A stretch of 64,000 bases of DNA. Source: Pinus tabuliformis. Its lineage: Eukaryota > Streptophyta > Pinopsida > Pinales > Pinaceae. Shown piece by piece: positions 12,766 through 23,139 of the stretch (positions are counted from its first letter, which is position 1; every line of letters begins with the position of its first letter). Below the pieces are notes generated by a model. It did not search any database, was not told the origin of the DNA, and saw nothing but the letters and a program-made list of their open reading frames with translations. The stretch lies in the NCBI GenBank assembly GCA_031772625.1, contig CM062814.1, positions 360,751,750 to 360,815,749 of the forward strand. The letters run 5' to 3'. A program made the translations under genes and the position numbers.

Positions 12766-14059
12766 TGATGCAGGAGCATCTGGCACTCTCAATCAAACAA
12801 GGAATCCAAAGCAGAGCAAGGAAGAGGACATGGACCATCAGAGTAAACAGGGGACATTTATGTTAAAATAGAGCTTAAATGATGGAATAGATAAAGTCTC
12901 TCGAATTAAATGTAATCTACCATATGTATGCATGTAGAGAGAATTAGGGATAGTTGAGTGCTTCATGGAGAGGATTTTATCAAATCCTTTCAGTGATCTG
13001 ATACAATGTGTTTTATAAATGATGAACCTACGTGTTCAAGAGCAGGAGACAGTGTGTGACAATTAGAATTGTGTAAGCTGAGTGATCAAAATGTAATCAA
13101 TAGTGAACTTGTTCCTAAGGCTGAAATGCCCTAAAGATGAAACTCATTAGATTTGTAACTATGTCATGTATAATATAAAGTGTGTTTAAGTGTTGAACTG
13201 TGTGTTTGTGTGTTGTTCATAGATAGTCTGAATATTCCGTGTTGCAGGTTTGATCGACCATCGATCACTGTAATGATCGATGTTGATACAATGATTGTAT
13301 GGTGTGTTGTGTGTAGACAGAGTTTGGTGGCAGATCCGTGTTAAAACACATAAATCCATCAAATTGCAAATGAGATCAAGTCCAAGAGGAGGTTGGAGAA
13401 ACAATGCACAGGTTCCGTTGGATCTTATAGATCAATGGACATGATCAATTTCTGTCAAGCAGCGCAAGTGATATCGCACCGATGAAGTTCATACGCAAGG
13501 GGCGGACCGCAGGTCTTGGACAGTTGCGATGAGCGATCACCACTTTATCACATCAGCGGAAACCTTCTGGAGCTATCGAAACCGGCCCTTGAAACAGTGT
13601 GATTACGATGTTGCAATTAATCGTCAACTGTTGGATCGAAAGTCAAGATCAATGGTCGTGATCTAATCGTTGATCGTAAATCGAAGAGGGAAGCGCAACG
13701 GATAGTGCGATACGCAGATTGTCGATGGGTCGATCCACCAATGACCGATAGCGATGAAGCCAAGCGCCGATCAGAGATCGGAGATAATGAAGATCGGAGA
13801 GGAATTATAGAGGTAGCTTGATGAGCCAGACCTAATGAAGTTATAGATGCGAGGGGACAATTTTGAGATCTTGCTTATGTGTTTGGGTTGTTTTTCCCAT
13901 GTAATCCATGTATTCCGATTAAATTAATGGTCGCGGGTTCTGAGGCTTAAGCACATATTTAATGCTTCTGATAATTAGTGGGTCATAACCCACATGCCTC
14001 AGGATTGAAATTTATAAAGAAAGGTGAAATTTGCTATACCCCAAAGTCTCCTTTCATCA
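12766..14059 (+). repeat. Right LTR of compact element
   Basis: Full-length match to 11,083-12,368 with substitutions and small indels. Several differences are of CpG-decay type, where this copy keeps CG and the left copy has TG or CA. It ends CTTTCATCA, followed by the target duplication TATTG. Confidence 0.85.
13258..13283 (+). other. Stem-loop in right LTR with compensatory pair
   Basis: CCATCGATCA - CTGTAA - TGATCGATG pairs over nine bases. Relative to the left LTR, the loop-closing C-G pair has become A-T on both sides, so pairing is kept; the outermost pair is lost. Confidence 0.65.
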
Positions 14060-14064
14060 TATTG
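14060..14064. repeat. Target site duplication, right copy (TATTG)
   Basis: Identical to 11,078-11,082. Confidence 0.85.
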
Positions 14065-14170
14065 ACATGCATTGCCTTGTAACAACACTCCACAAACTCT
14101 CAATACAGAAGGATATAAAAAAAATAAAGGGTAATAATGTTGATAAATTATTTTAGTACTCATAAACTCA

Positions 14171-17100
14171 TTAATTAAAAAATAGTCACACTAATCTCAA
14201 TTCTTTTATACAAACAACATCAAATTTTCAAGGAAATATTGGAAATGGAGGCACTACAAACTATGCATGAAATTCGTTATTATTAAACTCACTATAGGAA
14301 AATAATTATGGTGGTAGATGTAATTTATAGGAATGGAAAATGAATAGATAGATTAATTTGTATTTCCATTTCAATATTTGATTGGGTGGAATGAGAGGGA
14401 ACATAATGGAAGTAAGATAAAAATGTGTCTAACATCATTAAACAAAAACACAAGGGCCGAGGTGATTTAGATAAAATTGTGTGTAAAAATCATTCACTAT
14501 GGTATCATGATCACCCATATTCATCTAATAATTTTATCATGATCATGAATATTCATCTAAAAATTTATAATGCAAATATAATTTGTTTTCGGAGTTGTAT
14601 ATTTATTTTATAGGAGGACATTTACGGTTCATTAAAACTTCCCACAACATAAATATGTTTATTTTTGGATAGTTTGGAAAAGGATATCCATAATATTATG
14701 GTTCAATTATTGTTTTCAATGCTTTCATATTAGTTGTGCATCAACCCACAATGCATGCCATTTTCCTCTCACTCTTATCCACAAAGTATAGCAACTAATA
14801 GGGAAAATTCTAAGGATGGAAATTTATCTTAAAGATTAGAAACCTTGGAAAATCTTCCTAGTTCCTAATATGTAAACTATAAAATGTTTGGCAATAGTTT
14901 TCAAAAATATTAAAAATTCTAATGGTTTTTTATAGTATCTAAAAAATTCTAGTCATTTTTAAAGAAAAACAATTTTAGCCCATAAAATTTGGGTGAATCA
15001 AATTTTGAAAAACAAGGAAATTGATGTTTTTTTTCTTGTAAAAAGTATGGAAAATTAGTCCATGTCCTAATATTAGCCCTTAAAATTTTCCCTAGTAGAT
15101 AGAACATTAAAAAACTTAGTTTAGAAGGAAAATGGAGTTCCTAAGATTATTGTTACTCACGGTAAACTTATTCTCTCAAGTGATGCTTGAATAGAATTAC
15201 TTTTTTTGTTTAGGTACTGAATTAGCTCATAACTCTTCCTACCATAATTAATATGAAGGGAAACTATAGTTTGTGGTTAAATCTCTAGAATTTCATCTTC
15301 ATTGCATTGTTTATTGTAAATATACACAGTGTGTCAATTTTTGACTCTTAGTAGAATGATGGTACACCAAAGCATCCCATAATCTATCAAGAATATCCCC
15401 ATTTATAGAAATCTCATCCATTACATCACACATTAGAGTGAAATCAAAGGTTGAAGTTATCAAGGACAATGTAGTGAACTAACAAAGGCTTTACTTGCTA
15501 CTAGAAGAGAACTTGGTTATAGAAAAAATAAGATGAAACAATATGTACATCAACGTCAAATTGAAAGGGAATTTGAAGTTGCAAACGAGCAACTTATAAT
15601 CCCACAACCACCCAAATAGATGACCCTTAGGTAGGAAAATATGTCGATAAATTACCACCCATGTGATATGGTCACTATGGGTAACACTTTGGAATTTTCT
15701 CTATCTTCCTCCATCTTCATGTGCACATCTAGTCGGCAATGCCTTTGGTTTAAAGAATCTAAATAGTTAGAATATTGTAGATCATATACTTTTAACAAAG
15801 GTTAATGAAAAATAACATCACAATATAATTGAAGGGAATACTTGATACAAAAATTAAGAAACTAGGAAATAAAGAGATTATTTATTACCTAATCAATTGG
15901 AAGAACTTACTAATAGAAGAGGTGGGACACAAAGATGACATATTCATGTGGAAACGCCAACAACTAGTCAAGCATTGAGGACAATAATTGTTTAAATAGG
16001 AGTTGTATGCTAATCCTTACAATTTTATTATAATAATGATTCCAATGTTGGTTGGTAATAATTTTTTCATGTAATTATACCATTTGTCTCCTTGATACAT
16101 AAAGGATGCCTAATTCTAGGATCATACAATCTTGTATTTTAGTTAAATTAGGAAATCAAGGATTCCTCTCAAATAATTCTGATTTTTCTTCTCTTCAATT
16201 CTCAAGGCATTGAGTTACCTTTATTTCTCTATTTATTTTAATTCAATATTTCATAACTTGACCTCAAGGTACATGAAAAACTCCTAGAAACTATGACAAA
16301 ACCCATGTGGATGAATCTTTTAGAATCCAGGTGGAATTTATGTTACATTATGTGAGTCTTAGGACCACAAAGATACTTAGGGGAGGGAAATAGGTATATG
16401 GCCCTAAAGCTTTCCTCTTAAGCTATAACATAATGGCAAAGTCTTCAAATAACCACATCTAACCTTATTCATTGTGCATTACCTCCAATGATGTTATGGG
16501 CACATTGTTATGTTAGACATATACCAAGAATGTGTCTAGAAATCTAACCAAGCTCATAGGAAAATAAAAAGGGTCTAATTTCCTAAATGATGCCTATTAG
16601 CCTCAATTTCCATGAGGAACACCTATAATTTGCAAAAAATTGTCCCTCTTTTGTATTTTTTGACTTCTAGTGGTTTACTAGGGAACATTAGCATGTCTTC
16701 AATGACAATAATGGGCCTTTGCATCTTGATCATTGTTTTAGATGTATAACAAATATATTTTTCATTTGAGAAAAAATCTCGAGCTCAAGAGTTGTGAAAG
16801 ATACATTAAAAACCCACATACAACCTTTCTATGGGATTTTACAACTCTAACTTAGATATCATCACCATATATTAATTTGAAAATCTAGTTACGACTTCCA
16901 CATTCTAAAAGATACTTAAAATAAAAATTACTTAAAGTAGAAAACAAAAACCTTAAAGATAAAATAACTCTTCCATGCCTCAAACAATATGTACAAGGAC
17001 AACATCATGACACATTGCCTCCATTTGTGGTCTCTAACTATGATATTTTAAGTGCCATTAAAAAAAAATGTTTCAAAGGCAGTGGGTCTATAGATCTCGG

Positions 17101-17391
17101 ATATATTTATTAAAGCAAAAGAAATCCATAATGTTTCAATGCTAAAAAATTTCGTTTTTAAACCCATGAAATTGTTTTACATAATTTTCATTTTATATAT
17201 AAAACAAAAAAAGATCTTGCATTTATAAATATTAAAAAAATAATTAGAAATTTCTCTTTTATTTGTATTATACATATTACATAGGATGCGCTTACTACTT
17301 TAGTTTTAGCCTAATAAACTACATTACATAAATGAAAAAGCATACATATTTTTCTTGCTTATAAAACACATATAAATTGCTGCTGGTTTTA

Positions 17392-17396
<5 letters not shown>
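14171..17396. other. AT-rich intergenic DNA, no gene seen
   Basis: No open frame above about 60 codons and no retroelement motif. A short lysine/glutamate-rich stretch near 15,470-15,620 reads through on the plus strand but is not recognisable. Probably old repeat DNA. Confidence 0.5.

Positions 17397-17441
<45 letters not shown>
17397..17441. repeat. (TA)n microsatellite
   Basis: Uninterrupted TA dinucleotides for about 45 bases, some 500 bp upstream of the RING-H2 gene. Confidence 0.95.
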
Positions 17442-17443
<2 letters not shown>

Positions 17444-17619
17444 GGGCTATGTTGCACAAGTCTACCAAAAAGAAAAAATAAATTTAAAATATTAAAATCT
17501 TATTCTAAAACTTACATCTACGATATTTTAAATTTGTTCTCAACGTTACTTTCAAATATATTTTAAAATAATAATACAAATTTTTGATAAAGTGAAGTTA
17601 TATATTATTTCAATAGGTA

Positions 17620-17957
17620 ATTCAATTATAATTCAATCTCCATGGATAGATAGTAAATTGCAGAGTTGATTTTATAAGGGAATCTTCGACATGTGCCACC
17701 GTTCCAATCCATTTCCTCAAATCTCACCATCAGTTTCTACTGAAAAAAGGATAAAAAAATCCAGAAGTGATTCTTGAGACATTGCCATCATGTCCTTACA
17801 TGTCGGCCAGTGAAAGTAATTCTACGAATAAGGTTTTCTTCTATATACACAACCAACAAAGCTCAGATTTGCAAATAAAGAAGCGAGGAAGATTTGATTC
17901 GTGGACATTGTTGTTCTTTTAGAGGAACGATATTCTGTAAATAAAATATCAAAGGAA
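17620..17957 (+). promoter_or_regulatory. Upstream region of the RING-H2 gene
   Basis: A TATATA motif lies near 17,841, about 117 bp before the first ATG. The region keeps similarity with the reverse complement of 46,020-46,250 upstream of RING pseudogene copy 2, for example CACCATCAGTTT (17,726) and ATTCTTGAGACATT (17,770). The promoter was therefore duplicated with the gene. The exact transcription start is not visible. Confidence 0.45.
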
Positions 17958-18203
17958 ATGGAAGAATCACCAAATGGAAGCAACAACGACATGCCTACTG
18001 AATACCTAAATCTGGCGCAGGAAATATTTGAGAAGCTTAATAAATTTGTAAAAGAGAGGCTGCCAGGGAACCAAACAGATAGCCGTGTGCAATTTGTATC
18101 AGTAGAAGCTGCCACGGTACAAGTAACAAAGCAAAGTGAAGGTAAAACTGATGCCGGTTCACATGATGTGTGCCAGGATGGTGAGACAAGCGAACGGAGA
18201 TGA
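17958..18203 (+). CDS. N-terminal reading frame upstream of the RING-H2 frame
   Basis: 81 codons from ATG 17,958, beginning MEESPNGSNND, with a helical charged stretch (LAQEIFEKLNKFVKERL) and an acidic tail (SHDVCQDGETSE). It ends at a TGA at 18,201-18,203. Pseudogene copy 2 on the minus strand has recognisable counterparts, starting with MEESPS at about 45,878 and including SHDVCQD, which argues that this frame was coding in the ancestor. The RING part follows one base out of register. A single-base insertion near 18,190 (real or a sequence error) would explain the break; otherwise this is a separate short frame. No known domain. Confidence 0.5.
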   Translation: MEESPNGSNNDMPTEYLNLAQEIFEKLNKFVKERLPGNQTDSRVQFVSVEAATVQVTKQSEGKTDAGSHDVCQDGETSERR

Positions 18204-18759
18204 CTGGGAATTGGAGTCCTTTTCTGATTATGTGGATATACGAATGTTAGATGAAATAGGATCCGAGTCTGACGTTAAGATTGCAATGGCAAGAAACCCT
18301 GATATTGTTTTGCTGCGAAATATAAAGGATTGGAGCCGCCCGGACGGAAATGTCTGGAGCCTACAAATAGTATGGAGTGGCAGTTTTTTAGATTCTCGAC
18401 GGATGTTGCTGCTCATGGAGATGGACTCCCCTTCCATACACGTGAGGGTTGAAGGAATTGAACTCCATCGTTCCTTCAAACATCAATATATTGCTCTCCA
18501 TGAGACTTTTCCGCTGGCTGCTGCCATCTCAGCTGTTGACTCTTCCCTGTTCGTTGTTATTTCCGAAGAGCTCGTTGGCGAAGTTCATAGCGAGGGTGAG
18601 GGTCAGGGAGTGCTATGTACAATTTGTCAAGATATGCTTTACCTAGGCGAGCCTGCAAAGCAGTTGCGTTGTAGTCATATTTTTCATGAGCATTGCATCG
18701 TGGAATGGTTTTATACCCGCCTTCAATGCCCATTATGCAGAAACGAGATTCGGCTGTAA
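18151..18759 (+). CDS. RING-H2 finger protein (probable E3 ubiquitin ligase)
   Basis: About 200 residues from ATG 18,151 (other in-frame ATGs at 18,163 and 18,178). The C-terminal 45 residues form a complete C3H2C3 RING-H2 finger at 18,615-18,738: C-x2-C-x14-C-x-H-x2-H-x2-C-x10-C-x2-C, including CTIC, LRCSHIFHEHC and CPLCRNE, and a tryptophan (VEWF) after the sixth ligand as in E2-binding RINGs. RING-H2 proteins recruit E2 enzymes and ubiquitinate targets; the substrate is unknown. The roughly 155 residues before it (WELESFSDYVDIRM to SEELVGE) form an uncharacterised domain without a transmembrane segment or signal peptide, so it is likely soluble. Two broken paralogues lie at 38,870-46,150 and 59,218-59,441. 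The open frame and intact ligands suggest selection, but the frame break with the upstream part leaves open whether the full protein is made. Confidence 0.7.
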   Translation: MPVHMMCARMVRQANGDDWELESFSDYVDIRMLDEIGSESDVKIAMARNPDIVLLRNIKDWSRPDGNVWSLQIVWSGSFLDSRRMLLLMEMDSPSIHVRVEGIELHRSFKHQYIALHETFPLAAAISAVDSSLFVVISEELVGEVHSEGEGQGVLCTICQDMLYLGEPAKQLRCSHIFHEHCIVEWFYTRLQCPLCRNEIRL

Positions 18760-19209
18760 CTATGCCTGAATGTCACCCTCTCTCTGAACGTTTGTGAAGC
18801 GCTTCTCAGATATAGTTTATGTGAGTTTCAGTAATCTTCTTGGGCGAATACTTATTGCCAACGATCTTTAAAATTAACGCTCCAACTAGCATTAAGCTTA
18901 TGTAAGATTTTAATTCCTTTTATTAGTTACTATGTATATAAGTTATTACATCCCATATCTATGTTAGTTTTAATTTCAATTACTAATATACACAGCTTTT
19001 TAAATGTATCCTCTTCAATGTATACTCAGCGTTGATTTATTTGAGTTAGTTTCTTAGATTAAGTGGTTTTCTATGAACTAGTGGACTACCTATTTTAAGA
19101 AGTAATGATCAATTAGGGAATTAGAGAAAGAAGAAATGATTAACTGGGAAGTTGAATGAAGAAATGATAATTGGCTCCCGAATAGAACTACCCTGACTAC
19201 TCAACATCT

Positions 19210-19295
19210 AAAGGAATGATGGCTGGATTGGAAATGGCTGTGAAAGTCAATTTTTTTAAAAAGAAAAATGGTGGGATTGGAAATGGTTGTGAAAG
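19210..19295 (+). repeat. Two tandem copies of a roughly 45-bp unit
   Basis: GGATTGGAAATGG(C/T)TGTGAAAG occurs at about 19,223 and again at 19,274, each preceded by a TGG-rich stretch. Confidence 0.6.
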
Positions 19296-19313
19296 ACAAA
19301 ATTCTTTCATATA

Positions 19314-19440
19314 TACATCCTTTTTGGAAACGTGAGTAAATCAAGGTTTTTACATACATTCTCTTCGAAAACGTGAGTAATTATCACTGCTTTTAATTAC
19401 ATTCTCTTGGTAAACGTGAGTAATTATTAGTATTTTTAAT
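19314..19440 (+). repeat. Three tandem copies of a roughly 45-bp unit
   Basis: Three units of the form ACAT-C-CTT-GAAAACGTGAGTAA, each followed by a T/A-rich spacer. The AAACGTGAGTAA core is at about 19,328, 19,369 and 19,412. Confidence 0.7.
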
Positions 19441-21300
19441 GAGTTTGGATCTTACATAGGGTCATGATTTTTTCTTTTTATAAGGCATTGAAGTATCCAC
19501 ATGAAGAGCAGCTTCGGTAGGTTTTCTAAGGTCTTTCTCGAGTTAATCAATTTTACTTATGTTTTGTTGCTGACCTAGAACTTATAAAATTCTAACTAGG
19601 AAATTTGATTCGCCGGTTTGTGTGTTTCTACGTTAAGAGAGTAAGTAGTGGTTGAAATTTTTAGATGTTTTCAAAGTAGATATTTTTTTCTGTATGAGGT
19701 ATATATTTCCATATTTCGTCCTTTTCAAAATTAAAATACATGATCGATTTCTCAATAATAAAAGTAGTTATTAATATAATTGTGAAACAAAATATTTTAT
19801 TAAACATAATTAAAATTGATTTTCTATCCTTGAAAACATATGCAACTAATTTGAATAAATTTTCGTTGCGAAAAAAACAAGGGTATCAGGGTATCAGATA
19901 TATAAGAATAATCCTTATATAATCTTATTGCTAATCCTAAAATATATTATTAATCATTAGATGGTGAGTGATTGCATTTTTATTGTGACACTATTATGTA
20001 AGATAAAACCTTTTATGGTGGCACTTTATTATAATTGTATCAGTTATTTTTTCTCTATATAATAAGGACACTTAGTTATGTTTATCAAATAGTTTTTTTT
20101 ACATTCTATTTATTATAAAAGAAGTATTAACCTTTGAAGTGTGCTATTATTATTGGTCTTTTATTATTGGTTCATAACATTGGATCCAAGAGTTATGAAA
20201 CTTGCACCTTAAAAATGATATGAAACCAATAATTATAGCTCACTTCGATGGTGAAGATAGTGAAAATCTTCTCTGCCAATCCAAGGGTCAAGAACTATCC
20301 TGTAAACTAGGTTAATCTTCTATTTTGCTTTCGTTTTCGTTAATCTTCCATTTTCCTGTTGTCATTGCAACTTCTTAGGATTACCTTCATTTTTTTTCTT
20401 TTCCATAGGTAACTTTAGTCCCCTTCTTTAATGTGCACCTTATTGTCTCATAATAGCATTCTGTTGATACCTCAATCACTAAAATATCTATTTCAAATGC
20501 TACTAACAACATTTTTATTATATTTGTTATGTGGAATGTTTCAAATTATGAAATATTATCATAGATGCACTTAGAAGAAAAGAGGAAGACAAAAAGGGTG
20601 TCACATACCTAGGTTTCAATAGACAATTTTTTTTCCCTACTTTTGAGTTTCACAATTAAAACAATATTGACTCAAAGCTTATTTCATTTACCTCAAATTC
20701 ATTAAGACTTCCTTAAATTAAAGTGCGTGATGCAAGCATAATGATCTTTGTCTTCTCCAATGCCTAGAGAAAGGATATAATTCATGTTTATGTTTGTTCC
20801 CCTAATGCACCCAAAGAAGGATCATAGTTTAATCTATGTGTTTTGTAGCCATGATTTACTAATGTATTATGCATGATAATTTCGGTGCCTCTAACCAATT
20901 CCCACCTCATTTAATTAGTATTTTACCCAGTCTAGCTAGGCTTGGACTAAAAACATTAACCTCAACTCATATCATTTCTTTCTCTTTGTGTTACTATGCA
21001 CGCCTAAGTATTGCAATGATATATAGCAATATACTTCCCATATCTTATGGTTGAAACAATGAAGGTTCATATGGTGAGTTCACTTGAGCTTAGTATAGAC
21101 TTTGGGTTGTTAAATTTAGATGATATTGTTTCACCATTTGATGAATTTTATGTGGGATTAAAGTATTTAGTGAACCAGCAAACATAGGGAGTTGTAGGGA
21201 GCTATGGGACTTATGGATGATGGACACATCCTCTTGGTCCATGTGACCTTCATGTGATAGTGGGTATTTGGCTCATGTAGGACCTTGGTGAGTTGAAAGT

Positions 21301-21590
21301 GGGCACCAGCCTATAAATTGTGATGCAGAAAGCGCTTTGATGCAGGAAGTTACATTGCTACACTTTGATGTACGTTAGATTTCATAGGATCTGCAATGTA
21401 AGAAGGGATGTTTGCTACAATATGGATGTGCATCAAAGTGTAGCAAAGTAACTTCCTGCATCAAAGCGCTTTCTGTATCACAATTTATAGGATGGTGCAG
21501 ATCCTATGAAATCTAACATACATCAAAGTGTAGCAAAGTAACTTCCTACATCAAAGCGCTTTCTGCATCACAATTTATAGGTTGGTGCCC
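21301..21590. repeat. Foldback (inverted-repeat) element with 95-bp arms
   Basis: 21,301-21,395 and 21,496-21,590 are near-perfect reverse complements, bounded by GGGCACCA and TGGTGCCC, with a 100-bp middle. The middle itself contains a third copy of about 68 bp of the right arm (21,431-21,498), so the right side is a tandem duplication of arm sequence. It could be a MITE-like foldback element or a hairpin locus. No convincing target duplication is visible (AAAGT left, CCTGA right). Confidence 0.85.
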
Positions 21591-23081
21591 CCTGAATCAA
21601 TTCTCCATTTTTTTGGTGATATTTTTATTGATGGAAAATGAACAGCAAGCAAAGCAGCAACAAAGTAGCAACAATGTGATGAGAAGCAAGGCAAAGGTGC
21701 AATATAGGACTAGCAAAGATATAGGAGTAGCACAAGACTAGCAAAGACAGAGAAGCAGCAGCAAGTCATAGAATGAAAAAGAGTAGCAAAGGCCAAGGAA
21801 CAACAAAGGAAAAAGATAAGTAGAAAGGAATTGTAAAGGAGTAGCAAGAAGCAGTAAGAAGGATTTTTCATCACAATATGTGAGAAGGAACAACTGAGAA
21901 GCATGGTTGCTACAACTATTATTCTTATGTTTTTTAAAGCTATTATTATTGTGTTATGTTTCATATGTTGATGCTTATAATGTTATGAGTATGCTTGTGA
22001 TGCTTGAATATGTTGATGAGATCATGATGTTGGCTTGCTCATGTGTATATATGCATATGATGGCTGAGATGAGATGTGGTGATGCAAGGCCAAGGAAAAG
22101 GCAAAGAATTAATGCAAGAGAAGGAAAAAGGAAAATGCATGAAGATGTAGTTGTTCTTGTAATTTTTTGATGTGTTATAGTTACTAATATACTACAAATA
22201 TACATTGAAAAGGCCTTAGATTCTATGGTTGTTAATCCAATCATTACAGGTGGTTAAAAATAATATTTGGTTAAGAATTTATTTATTTTGATATTCAAAA
22301 TCTCAAAAGGTGGGAAACAAATTAATGGAATGCTAAGCTACAAGTACTTTCACTTCACTTTAATGTTTGGAATACAAACAACCATCAATGCATTCTTACA
22401 AAAAATGTGTGAGGTTACAAGGCCATAGAGATAGAGAATTAGAGAATGTGAAAGAGCTGATAGACCTATTATGCGTTGTTACCTAGCACATACAAAGCTG
22501 ATGTGATGCAAATGTGAAGGGAAGAACGGGTGGAAAGGAGGAGGGAGACATGCTTAATTTATGACTTGTTAAACTAGCAAATTTTCGTTTCTTGTTTGCA
22601 GGAGGGGATGGTAGTATACTTTGAAGTTGTGGCTTGATAAATATCCAGTTGGAGTTGGTTGAGATAGGATCCTTCTATGGGTTGTGGCCTACAAAAAACA
22701 TATGGGATTTGGAGCTTCCTTGCATGTTGCAACTTGCAAAAAATCGATGTAGAAGCCTCTTGTAGGTTGGAGCCTACAAAAATCAAATTCAATAAGGAGT
22801 AGGAGCTAGCCTTTGCATCACAAAAATAATAAAATATTGGTTTTATCGCTTTATGGTTTTCCACTTATATCTGGTGTCAACATGTGTCATTATTATGTGC
22901 TGATATGATGCTTTGGTTTGCTTATTAATTATTGTTCACATATTCAATCTGTTGGTCATCACCTGTTAATATTCTCATATAATGTTTCAATTAATGAGAT
23001 TAATGAAGATAATTTTTAAGGTCCATGAATATAATAAACTGATTCACCCCCCTGTATTAGTTTAGTCAAATTTTCTTCAAT

Positions 23082-23093
23082 TGGTATCAAAGC
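23082..23093 (+). promoter_or_regulatory. tRNA-iMet primer binding site
   Basis: TGGTATCAAAGC, 11 of 12 to the plant tRNA-iMet consensus, three bases after the LTR-like end. Confidence 0.75.
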
Positions 23094-23139
23094 AGTTCCA
23101 TCTGTATAAGCCCAAGAGCTTGAAGTTAGATCTGGGTGA

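Larger units (their letters stand above)
11083..14059 (+). mobile_element. Compact non-autonomous LTR element with giant LTRs (LTR 1.29 kb, internal 397 bp)
   Basis: Two direct repeats of 1,286 and 1,294 bp, each beginning TGATGCAGGAGCATC and ending CTTTCATCA (TG...CA ends), surround only 397 bp. The five bases TATTG sit immediately outside both ends (11,078-11,082 and 14,060-14,064), as expected of integrase-mediated insertion. A degenerate tRNA-Met primer site directly follows the left LTR. There is no gag or pol, so it must have been moved by proteins of another element. TRIM elements have LTRs of a few hundred bases at most and LARDs have long internal regions; this one has neither shape. 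The LTRs are visibly diverged, often by C/T and G/A changes, so the insertion is not recent. Confidence 0.85.
4800..14170 (-). mobile_element. Ancient Ty3/gypsy-like LTR element (candidate), minus strand, with a later insertion
   Basis: Two strongly diverged direct repeats (about 4,840-6,560 and 9,540-11,082 continuing at 14,065) flank a decayed minus-strand Ty3/gypsy gag at 7,740-8,190. The simplest reading is a very old LTR element with its 5' LTR on the right. The inner part is only about 3 kb, and I could not place protease, RT or integrase, so it is deleted or non-autonomous. The right repeat is interrupted by the compact element at 11,083-14,059. An alternative is a segmental duplication of unrelated repeat DNA around a gag relic. 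Confidence 0.45.
18760..21300. other. AT-rich intergenic DNA downstream of the RING gene
   Basis: The first 80 bases are the gene's 3' flank and align with the 3' flank of RING copy 2 (AAGCGCTTCTCAGATATAG at 18,798; its counterpart is at about 38,910 on the minus strand). Beyond that there are only small tandem repeats and short random frames. Confidence 0.55.

Noticed and set aside
21710-22244. Several 84-89-codon frames
   Set aside because: Overlapping frames on both strands in an AGCAGCAA / GATGCTT simple-sequence context with no recognised motif.
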